The notes beneath the pieces were generated by a model that was not told where the DNA came from, did not search any database, and saw only the letters and a program-made list of their open reading frames with translations. From Sphingobium chlorophenolicum (GTDB lineage: Bacteria > Pseudomonadota > Alphaproteobacteria > Sphingomonadales > Sphingomonadaceae): 50,483 nucleotides of DNA. The DNA lies in NCBI RefSeq assembly GCF_000722875.1, contig NZ_JFHR01000036.1, forward strand, positions 1 to 50,483, written 5' to 3'. The position numbers and the translations under genes are program-made. Positions 44,037-50,483 of the stretch are shown here, in pieces. Every line of letters begins with the position of its first letter. Position 1 is the first letter of the stretch.

Positions 44037-46834
44037 GGCCCGGAACCTTCCTCGCTATGGGGCTTCGCCGCGCTGGCGAACCGTCCCTCCACCACCTCGT
44101 AAAAATCCTCCGCCCGCAACGGCTTGGAGATATAATCGTCCATCCCCGCCGCCAGGCATCGTTCGCGGTCGCCCCGCATCGCATGCGCCGTCATCGCGAC
44201 GATGGGCATATGTTGCCCGGTGCCGCGTTCCCGTTCGCGAATGGCGGCGGTGGCCTGGAAACCGTCCATTTCCGGCATCTGCACGTCCATCAGCACCACG
44301 TCGAAACTGTCCTGCGCCAGCGCCTCCACCGCCTGCGCACCGTCGCCGACGATCTTCACCCGATGGCCCCGCTTCTCCAGCAGGCGCAGCGCCAGCCGCT
44401 GGTTGACGGCATTATCCTCCGCCACCAGCACGTGCAGCGACGGCCGGTCGTGCGGCGCCGGTTCGGGCGGGGCGGTTTCCTCCCGCACGGTCACCTTCAG
44501 CACGGCGAAAATGGCCTCCAGCAATTCGGACTGGCGCACCGGCTTCAGCAGGAAGGCGGCGATGCCGGTCGCCCAGTTGCGGCGGGCCATCTCATCCTTC
44601 TGCGCGGAGGAGAGCATGATCACCGCCGGGCGTTCGTCCCCGCCGCTCCGCGCTATCTCCTTCGCGACGGCAAAGCCGTCCATGTCCGGCATCATCATGT
44701 CCAGCAGCACCAGCCGCAGCGGACGGCCGATCCCCGCCGCGTTGCGCAGCGCGGCCAGCGCCTTGGGGCCGCTCTCCACCGCCAGCGGCTTCATGCCCCA
44801 GCCGCGGATTATCTCATCCAATATGCGCCGGTTGGTGGCGTTGTCGTCGACGATCAGCACGGGCAGGCCGTGCAGCGAGGGCTGTTCTGCGGGTGGATGG
44901 GCCGGTTCCCCCTGCGCCAGCGCGAAGGCTATGGTGAAATGAAAGACGCTGCCCCGGCCGACGCTGCTGTCCAGTTCCAGCCGCCCGCCCATCAACTGCA
45001 CCAGTTGCGACGCGATGGTCAGGCCCAGGCCGGTGCCGCCGAAACGCCGGGTGAAGGATGTGTCGGCCTGCGAAAAAGCCTCGAAGATAAGCTTCCGCTT
45101 GTCCGCCGCGATGCCCGGCCCCGTATCGCTGACGGCGAAGCGCAACCGGACCTGCTGATCCTCCATCCGCTCCACCGCCACGTCCATGACCACCTCGCCC
45201 CGCTCCGTGAAGCGCAGCGCATTGCCGACAAGGTTGATCACCACCTGCCGCAACCGGTGCGGGTCGCCCTCCAGCGCGTCGGGCACGTCCAGCGCGACAT
45301 GGCAGGCCAGTTCGATCCCCTTTTCGGTCGCCCGCCCGGCAAAGGCCTGCAACGTGTCGGCCAGTTCGTCGCGCAGGCTGAAGGCGACATGCTCCAGTTC
45401 CAGCCGCCCCGCCTCGATCTTCGAAAAGTCGAGAATGTCGTTGATCAGGTGCAGCAGGGCGTCCGCCGACTGCGTGATCATGGCCAAATATTCCCGCTGC
45501 GACGCGTTCAGCCTTGTGTCGCTCAGCAATTCCGACGCGCCGATGACGCCGTTCATGGGGGTGCGTATCTCATGGCTCATATTGGCCAGGAACTGGCTCT
45601 TGGCGCGGGTGGCTTCCTCCGCCCGGTTCTTGGCGGCGCGCAATTCCGTTTCGGATTCCTCCAGCTGGATCGTCCGCTCCTCCAGCCGCATGTTGACGCC
45701 GCGCAGTTCCGCCGTGCGCTGCGCCACCACCTGCTCGGTGCGCGCCCGCTGGTTGGCGAGGGAGACGAGGTAGATGAAGAGGATCAGCGTGACGGCCAGC
45801 CCGCCCGCCAATGCGATGGCGGGCGTGGTGGCCGCCCGCCTGTCGCCATAGGCGTCGGTCGCGGCGGTGTAGATGGTGAAGACGCTGTTGCCGATCACCA
45901 GCGAACTGGAATGGAACAACCCCGAATCCATGGCCGGACCGGCGCCCGGCTTTCGCTTCGCCTTGCTGCCGGGCGCCATGATCGACAACAGCACCCGCTG
46001 CGCCGCCGGGGCGGAGGAATCGAGCAGATAGAGGTCGACGCCCTTCCGGGGCATCAGGTCGATCGCGCCCTGGACCACGTCGCCGATCCGCAGCACGGCG
46101 ACGACGAACCCTTTGAGATGCTTGCGGCGCTGATCCACGGCGACCTGCTCCCCGCCGTCATAGACCGGGGCGAACAGGGCGATGCGGGGCGTATCGTCGG
46201 CCATAGGCGGCAGGCGGATATGGGCGGCTGCGTTGATCTCCCCGCTGTCGCGGGCGGCCATCATCGCGGCGCGCGCGAACGGGTCCGATCCCCAGTCGAA
46301 ACCCAGCATCTCCGGCGTACCGTCCATGGCCGATTCCGCGTAGACGACGGGGAAATAGCTGCCGCGCCGCTCCGCCTGAACGGCCATGCCGTGGGCGTCG
46401 GCCTGGGTGAAGCGGAAGGCCGCGCTACTTTCCTCCCAGTCCCGGCGCTCCCCACCGGGGACATGGGGCGCCCATTGCACGGAATCCAGGCTGGACAGGC
46501 CGGTCAGATAGACTTTGGCAAAGGCCCTGAACTCTTCCGGGGCGACATTCTGCGACGCCCGATAATATCCCAGCAGGGCGCGCATCACGCTGGTTTCGGA
46601 AAAGAATTGCCGCTTGATGCCCTCGGCGCGCTGTTCGGCCTCCAGCGTGAATTCGGTTTCGGTCGACCGGCTCTGGCCCAGCACGAGCCATTGCCAAACG
46701 CCCAGCGTCAGCAGCAGGCTGACGATCCCGACCATCAGGGCGAACCCATATTGCGCGCCGCCCTTCAGCCAGTTCCGGCCGCTGGACGCCTTGGGTTTGG
46801 CGGAGGGCAGGGGGGAGGGGGCCGGTCCGCTCAT
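44033..46834 (-). CDS. CHASE-domain hybrid sensor kinase with two receivers
   Basis: This 933-residue inner-membrane kinase has a membrane segment at about 28-52, a periplasmic CHASE domain (~60-310; [34 protein letters not shown]) and a second membrane segment at about 335-360. A coiled coil precedes the phospho-acceptor His421 in [10 protein letters not shown]. HATPase motifs (DTGPGI, GTGLGL) and two receivers with acceptors Asp712 (LLDMMMPD) and Asp850 (LMDVQMPE) follow. The ATG at 46834 overlaps the Sel1 gene stop (ATGA); a frame extension to 46996 is spurious. CHASE domains bind small external ligands; the ligand is unknown. Confidence 0.94.
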   Translation of the reverse strand: MSGPAPSPLPSAKPKASSGRNWLKGGAQYGFALMVGIVSLLLTLGVWQWLVLGQSRSTETEFTLEAEQRAEGIKRQFFSETSVMRALLGYYRASQNVAPEEFRAFAKVYLTGLSSLDSVQWAPHVPGGERRDWEESSAAFRFTQADAHGMAVQAERRGSYFPVVYAESAMDGTPEMLGFDWGSDPFARAAMMAARDSGEINAAAHIRLPPMADDTPRIALFAPVYDGGEQVAVDQRRKHLKGFVVAVLRIGDVVQGAIDLMPRKGVDLYLLDSSAPAAQRVLLSIMAPGSKAKRKPGAGPAMDSGLFHSSSLVIGNSVFTIYTAATDAYGDRRAATTPAIALAGGLAVTLILFIYLVSLANQRARTEQVVAQRTAELRGVNMRLEERTIQLEESETELRAAKNRAEEATRAKSQFLANMSHEIRTPMNGVIGASELLSDTRLNASQREYLAMITQSADALLHLINDILDFSKIEAGRLELEHVAFSLRDELADTLQAFAGRATEKGIELACHVALDVPDALEGDPHRLRQVVINLVGNALRFTERGEVVMDVAVERMEDQQVRLRFAVSDTGPGIAADKRKLIFEAFSQADTSFTRRFGGTGLGLTIASQLVQLMGGRLELDSSVGRGSVFHFTIAFALAQGEPAHPPAEQPSLHGLPVLIVDDNATNRRILDEIIRGWGMKPLAVESGPKALAALRNAAGIGRPLRLVLLDMMMPDMDGFAVAKEIARSGGDERPAVIMLSSAQKDEMARRNWATGIAAFLLKPVRQSELLEAIFAVLKVTVREETAPPEPAPHDRPSLHVLVAEDNAVNQRLALRLLEKRGHRVKIVGDGAQAVEALAQDSFDVVLMDVQMPEMDGFQATAAIRERERGTGQHMPIVAMTAHAMRGDRERCLAAGMDDYISKPLRAEDFYEVVEGRFASAAKPHSEEGSGP

Positions 46835-47616
46835 GACTGGCCGCCCCTTGCTGGAACGGGCTGCCATTCGCGGACCTGCCGCTGCGCTTCGGCGATCTGC
46901 GCGGGCGTCATGCCCCGCGACAGGCGGCCGATATTCTGGCTGGCCTTGGCGCGCAGCTTCGGCTCGCGGGCATTGGCCTGACCCAGCGCGAACCATTTAT
47001 AGGCGACCACGGAATCGCGGGCCACGCCTTGGCCCGCGCCATAGATAATGCCCAGTTGCACCTGCGCCTCCGCGCTGCCCTGGGATGCGGCGCGTTCGAA
47101 CCAATAGACCGCCTTCAACGGACTCCGGCTGACGCCCTGCCCGATCATGTAGAGCACGGCCAGCGTGAATTGCGCGCCGACATGGCCCTGTTCGGCGGCC
47201 CTGGTATACCATCGCGCCGCCTCCACCAGATCCTGATCGACGCCGAATTCCCGCAGATAGATTTCGCCCAGATTATATTGGGCGTCCGCCACTCCCAGCG
47301 CGGCGGCCCGGCGGAACCATTTCATCGCCGCCTTATAGTCCCGGCTCGCGCCCTGGCCGCGCAAATACATGCGGCCCAGGCTGTTCTGCGCGCGGGGATC
47401 GCCGTCGTCCGCCAGCGACTGATACAGGCGCATGGCGTCGGCATAGTCGCCTCGCCGATAGGCGGCGGCGGCATCCTCGAACGGCCCCGCCGGACATGGC
47501 AGGGGAACAAGCAGCAGGCAGAAGAACAGCGCCCATCGCGGACAAGGGAAACCCACAGCGGCGAGCGCGCCCGCCCCCTGCCTTTCGGGGCCCCATTCTC
47601 TGCTCCGGCGCCACAT
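46831..47616 (-). CDS. secreted Sel1-repeat protein
   Basis: This 261-residue protein has an N-terminal signal-like segment (hydrophobic stretch [17 protein letters not shown]). Four to five Sel1 (TPR-like) repeats follow, with the recurring pattern AQxxLGxxYxxGxGVxxDxxxAxxWxxxAAxxG. The tail ends in a Gln/Arg-rich helix. The ATG at 47616 has a GAGAGG site; an in-frame start at 47658 is less likely. It opens the operon and is coupled to the CHASE kinase gene. A periplasmic partner or signal-presenting protein for the kinase is a reasonable inference. Confidence 0.86.
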   Translation of the reverse strand: MWRRSREWGPERQGAGALAAVGFPCPRWALFFCLLLVPLPCPAGPFEDAAAAYRRGDYADAMRLYQSLADDGDPRAQNSLGRMYLRGQGASRDYKAAMKWFRRAAALGVADAQYNLGEIYLREFGVDQDLVEAARWYTRAAEQGHVGAQFTLAVLYMIGQGVSRSPLKAVYWFERAASQGSAEAQVQLGIIYGAGQGVARDSVVAYKWFALGQANAREPKLRAKASQNIGRLSRGMTPAQIAEAQRQVREWQPVPARGGQS

Positions 47617-47804
47617 ATGACACCTCTCCGGCCCGCCATGCCGGATCGAGTCCGTCACGGATGGGCTGACGGCATGTTAACCCAGAAGAGACCGGAAGGC
47701 TCGCCGTTTTGCAGGGACGGCAATGGCGTCCTTGGGATAGCGCCTCAGCGCGTCGCCCTGTTCCGCTTCAATCCAGCATAGAGTGGTCCTGGGCGCGCGG
47801 ACAA

Positions 47805-48005
47805 ATTCGGAATACCGGGAATTGGCCAATAGCGGACATCAATTCCTCCCTACGCGCAGCGTGGGGAGGGGGACCGCCGCCGAAGGCGGTGGTGGAGGGG
47901 AAATTCGCAGGTCGTGCCCCATTCCCCTCCACCAGCCTTCGGCTGGTCCCCCTCCCCATCTCCCGATGGGGAGGAATAGGATAGGTCCGCTCCCCACCCA
48001 AATCA
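47805..48005. repeat. composite intergenic repeat, type 2 (full, forward orientation)
   Basis: This is a complete copy between the scoB stop and the Sel1 operon start. Left flank: CGGAATACCGGGAATTGGCC then AATAGCGGACAT. First unit: terminal ACGC-GCA-GCGT, inner CCGCC-GAA-GGCGG. Spacer: AAATTCGCAGGTCGTGCCCC. Second unit: inner CCAGCC-TTC-GGCTGG, terminal CCATC-TCCC-GATGG. Right flank: AATAGGATAGGTCCGCTCCC then CCACCCAAATCA (47994-48005). Best preserved copy in the window. The rest of the gap (47617-47804) should hold the operon promoter but shows no clear motif. Confidence 0.9.
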
Positions 48006-48038
48006 GCCCTTCCCCGGCATTCCAATCATTCACGCGCC

Positions 48039-48692
48039 CTAAACCGTATAATGCGCGCTCGTCTTTGCCGCGACTTCCTCCACCGTCACGCCCGGCGCGC
48101 ATTCGATGAGCCGGAACGGACTGTCATGGTCAGGCCGCTGGAACACGGCAAGGTCGGTGACGATCATATCGACCACATTCTTCCCCGTCAGCGGCAGCGT
48201 GCAGGCCGGGATGAACTTCGGGCTGCCGTCTTTCGACGTGTGCTCCATCACGACGATGATCTTCTTCACCCCCGCGACCAGATCCATCGCGCCGCCCATG
48301 CCCTTGATCATCTTGCCGGGGATCATCCAGTTGGCGATGTCGCCATTTTCCGCGACTTCCATCGCGCCCAGCACGGTCAGGTCGATATGCCCGCCCCGGA
48401 TCATCGCGAAACTGTCGGCGCTGGAGAAATAGACCGACTGCGGCAATTCGCTGATGGTCTGCTTGCCCGCATTGATCAGGTCCGCATCCTCTTCCCCCTC
48501 ATAGGGAAAAGGCCCGATGCCCAGCATGCCGTTTTCCGACTGGAGCGTCACCTCCACGCCCGGCGGAATATGGTTCGCCACCAGCGTCGGAATGCCGATG
48601 CCCAGATTCACATAGAATCCGTCCTGCAATTCCTTGGCCGCCCGCGCGGCCATCTCGTCCCTCGTCCAGCCTTTGCTTTCCTGGGGCATCAT
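48039..48692 (-). CDS. scoB: succinyl-CoA:3-ketoacid CoA-transferase subunit B
   Basis: This 217-residue beta subunit has the catalytic glutamate Glu53 in QSENG and NLGIGIPT. It moves CoA from succinyl-CoA to acetoacetate, feeding ketone bodies into thiolysis. ScoB-like stretches are [22 protein letters not shown] and [20 protein letters not shown]. Its start overlaps the scoA stop (ATGATG), so the subunits are co-translated. It is the second family I CoA-transferase in the window; PcaJ is its paralogue. Confidence 0.94.
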   Translation of the reverse strand: MMPQESKGWTRDEMAARAAKELQDGFYVNLGIGIPTLVANHIPPGVEVTLQSENGMLGIGPFPYEGEEDADLINAGKQTISELPQSVYFSSADSFAMIRGGHIDLTVLGAMEVAENGDIANWMIPGKMIKGMGGAMDLVAGVKKIIVVMEHTSKDGSPKFIPACTLPLTGKNVVDMIVTDLAVFQRPDHDSPFRLIECAPGVTVEEVAAKTSAHYTV

Positions 48693-49399
48693 GCAGCCTC
48701 CCTCTGGCGAACGGTGCGGAATTCGATCTTCTTGTCATAGGGCGCGCCGACGATCATGCGCTTGACGTAGATGCCCGGCAGGTGGATCGCATCGGGATCG
48801 AGACTGCCGGTCGGCACCACTTCCTCCACCTCCGCCACGCAGATCTTCGCCGCCGTCGCCATGGGCTGGTTGAAATTGCGCGCCGTCTTGCGGAAGATCA
48901 GGTTGCCGCTCTCATCGGCCTTCCAGCCCTTGACGATCGCCACATCGGCAAAAATGCCGCGCTCCAGGATATAATCCTGCCCGTCGAAATTCTTGACCTC
49001 CTTGCCCTCGGCAACGGCGGTCCCAACGCCCGTCTTGGTGTAAAAGCCCGGAATCCCCGCGCCGCCAGCCCGGCACCGCTCCGCCAGCGTGCCCTGCGGA
49101 CAAAATTCCACTTCCAGCTCGCCCGCCAGATATTGCCGCTCAAACTCCTTATTCTCGCCGACATAGCTGGAGATCATCTTCTTCACCTGCCGCGTGCGCA
49201 GCAGCTTGCCCAGCCCCTCGCCGTCGATCCCGGCATTGTTGGAGGCGATGGTCAGATCCTTGACCCCCGAATCCCGGATCGCGTCGATCAGCCGCTCCGG
49301 AATTCCGCACAGCCCGAAACCGCCCGCGCACAGATGCATCCCGTCGAAGAGCAAACCCTCCAACGCGCTCGCAGCATCCGAATAGAGTTTTTTGACCAT
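48689..49399 (-). CDS. scoA: succinyl-CoA:3-ketoacid CoA-transferase subunit A
   Basis: This 236-residue alpha subunit has the CoA loop [40 protein letters not shown] and the late [19 protein letters not shown]. These match ScoA rather than PcaI. It precedes scoB with a 4-base overlap and is divergent from a LysR regulator with an 88-bp gap. An AAGGAG-type site precedes the ATG at 49399. Together the subunits serve acetoacetate use or polyhydroxybutyrate turnover. Confidence 0.95.
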   Translation of the reverse strand: MVKKLYSDAASALEGLLFDGMHLCAGGFGLCGIPERLIDAIRDSGVKDLTIASNNAGIDGEGLGKLLRTRQVKKMISSYVGENKEFERQYLAGELEVEFCPQGTLAERCRAGGAGIPGFYTKTGVGTAVAEGKEVKNFDGQDYILERGIFADVAIVKGWKADESGNLIFRKTARNFNQPMATAAKICVAEVEEVVPTGSLDPDAIHLPGIYVKRMIVGAPYDKKIEFRTVRQREAA

Positions 49400-49447
49400 C
49401 AGCTCGCTCTCCTTGGGGGAAGAGCGGCACTCTGACGGAAAGGATTT

Positions 49448-49462
49448 ATCATTTCTAATGAT
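49448..49462. promoter_or_regulatory. inverted repeat between scoA and the LysR gene
   Basis: A perfect inverted repeat (ATCATT-TCT-AATGAT) lies in the AT-rich 88-bp divergent gap. It contains the T-N11-A pattern of LysR sites and lies 25 bases before the LysR ATG (49488), fitting an autoregulatory and scoAB-controlling operator. Confidence 0.55.
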
Positions 49463-49487
49463 TTGTTTTTTGCTCTAATCAAAATGA

Positions 49488-50381
49488 ATGTCTATCAATC
49501 GCATCGGCCTCTTCCATCTTGAGACCCTGCTGTGGATTGACCGGCTGGGCACTTTCGCCGCCGCGGCGGAACGGCTGAACACGACCCAGCCCGCCATTTC
49601 CGCGCGCGTCCGGGAATTGGAGGGCCATCTGGGCGCCCGCCTGTTCCGCCGCGAAGGCCGCACCATGTCGTTCACCGCCGCCGGACGCCAGCTTGTGCGC
49701 GATTGCGGGCCGCTGTGGGCCGATCTGCAAAGCATGTTGCTGCGCTGCGGCGGGCTGGAGGAGGCGACCGGCGTGGTCCGCATCGGCGCGGGGGAGATCG
49801 CCGCCGCCAGTCGCCTTCCGGCCTTCGTGTCCGGCCTGAAGGCGGACATGCCGCATGTCAGCCTGGAACTGGAAATCGACCTGACCGCCAATCTGATCCA
49901 GCAATTGCTGGTCGGCCGCACCGACATCGCCTTCGCCGCCGGGCCGCTGGCACATCCCGCGCTCCAGTCGCACCCCATCGGATCGGTGCGCCTGGCCTGG
50001 CTGGCCAGCCCCGCCGTCGCCGCCTCCTTCCATGGCGGCGCATTGGATCGCGCCATCCCGATCTGGTCGCTGGCCAGCCATTCGCCGATCTACGGCCGGA
50101 TGCGCGACGCGATCGCCGCCTCCCGGATCGCGCACCAGTCGCTCAACCTGTGCAACAATGCCCGGATGATGATCGACATCGCCAAGTCCGGCGGCGGCAT
50201 CGGCATTTTCCCCGAACCCATGGCCCGCGACGACCTGACCAGCGGCGCGCTGGTCGAACTGGAGGGGATGCCGCCCCTCGCGCCCATCGATTTCCATGTG
50301 GCGAAGCGCGTGTCCGACAATGATCCGGTGATCAACGCCATATTCATTCGGGCCGGGGCGCTCCGCCTGGGACCGGCCTGA
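49488..50381 (+). CDS. LysR-family regulator beside scoAB
   Basis: This 297-residue protein has an N-terminal helix-turn-helix (residues ~8-65: LLWIDRLGTFAAAAERLNTTQPAISARVRELE) and a LysR effector domain (VVRIGAGEIAAASRLPAFV). It is divergent from scoAB, whose expression it probably controls. The ATG at 49488 matches the usual LysR N terminus; the ribosome binding site is weak in this AT-rich region. The effector is unknown; acetoacetate or 3-hydroxybutyrate would fit. Confidence 0.88.
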   Translation: MSINRIGLFHLETLLWIDRLGTFAAAAERLNTTQPAISARVRELEGHLGARLFRREGRTMSFTAAGRQLVRDCGPLWADLQSMLLRCGGLEEATGVVRIGAGEIAAASRLPAFVSGLKADMPHVSLELEIDLTANLIQQLLVGRTDIAFAAGPLAHPALQSHPIGSVRLAWLASPAVAASFHGGALDRAIPIWSLASHSPIYGRMRDAIAASRIAHQSLNLCNNARMMIDIAKSGGGIGIFPEPMARDDLTSGALVELEGMPPLAPIDFHVAKRVSDNDPVINAIFIRAGALRLGPA

Positions 50382-50385
50382 CACC

Positions 50386-50483
50386 TCAATTCGGCGCGGC
50401 GGCCTGATTGGGGTCGATGGTCCGGATGACGGACGGCGCAGGCATGTCGGGCGCTGGGGGAGGGGCAGGCGCTACGGGAAGGG
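50386..50483 (-). CDS. 3' end of an unidentified gene
   Basis: A reverse-strand frame enters from the right edge and stops at 50386-50388, four bases past the convergent LysR stop. About 31 residues are visible: a Pro/Ala-rich tail (PVAPAPPPAPDMPAP) ending in VIRTIDPNQAAAPN. This looks like the low-complexity C terminus of a secreted or envelope protein. No family can be named, and reality of the gene rests only on the open frame and tight convergent spacing. Confidence 0.45.
   Translation of the reverse strand, partial: LPVAPAPPPAPDMPAPSVIRTIDPNQAAAPN

Noticed and set aside
44057..46981. A 974-codon open frame antisense to the CHASE hybrid kinase
   Set aside because: High GC leaves long antisense frames; it has low-complexity His/Arg/Gln-rich composition, no domain, and the opposite strand encodes clear kinase motifs.

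Overview
This window looks like chromosomal DNA from an alphaproteobacterium of the sphingomonad group (Sphingobium, Sphingomonas or Novosphingobium type). The reasons are the high GC content, the density of aromatic and fatty-acid catabolic genes, the TonB-dependent receptor at the left edge, and a family of composite intergenic hairpin repeats that recurs about every 5-10 kb. The assignment is an inference from gene content; there is no rRNA or marker gene here. I saw no tRNA, rRNA, CRISPR array, insertion sequence or phage gene.

Left part (1-9.7 kb): the 5' end of a TonB-dependent receptor; proline catabolism (putA with a divergent Lrp-type regulator); glutathione-dependent formaldehyde oxidation (hydroxymethylglutathione dehydrogenase and S-formylglutathione hydrolase) with a divergent LysR regulator; glutathione reductase. 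9.7-13.2 kb: the last steps of the beta-ketoadipate pathway (pcaI, pcaJ, pcaF) with a divergent IclR regulator. 13.2-16 kb: the last steps of a meta-cleavage pathway (4-hydroxy-2-oxovalerate aldolase and acylating acetaldehyde dehydrogenase) with a divergent IclR regulator. 16-23 kb: a HAD phosphatase and a divergent catabolic cluster of unknown substrate (thiolase, SnoaL-like protein, two sister SDRs around an EthD protein; acyl-CoA ligase and enoyl-CoA hydratase on the other strand).

Middle (23-40 kb): katG; a YbaK-like deacylase; a thiolase-TetR pair divergent from an SDR / acyl-CoA dehydrogenase / APH-type kinase operon that resembles the levulinate (Lva) and ACAD10/11 logic of 4-hydroxyacid breakdown; a polysaccharide deacetylase and an O-acyltransferase around an AT-rich gap; a regulator made of two TetR units in one chain; an MFS transporter overlapping cysteine synthase; and a SleB-type cell-wall hydrolase.

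Right part (40-50.5 kb): the most unusual locus. A four-gene operon reads Sel1-repeat protein, CHASE-type hybrid histidine kinase with two receivers, Hpt phosphotransfer protein, and a single-chain fusion of a response-regulator receiver domain to a complete glutamate dehydrogenase. A cytosolic GAF-kinase-receiver gene converges on it with overlapping 3' ends. The order is what a multi-step phosphorelay ending on a metabolic enzyme would need. The window closes with succinyl-CoA:3-ketoacid CoA-transferase (scoAB), a divergent LysR regulator, and the 3' end of another gene.

The general pattern is many short catabolic operons, each with a divergent local regulator, feeding acetyl-CoA, succinyl-CoA and glutamate into central metabolism.
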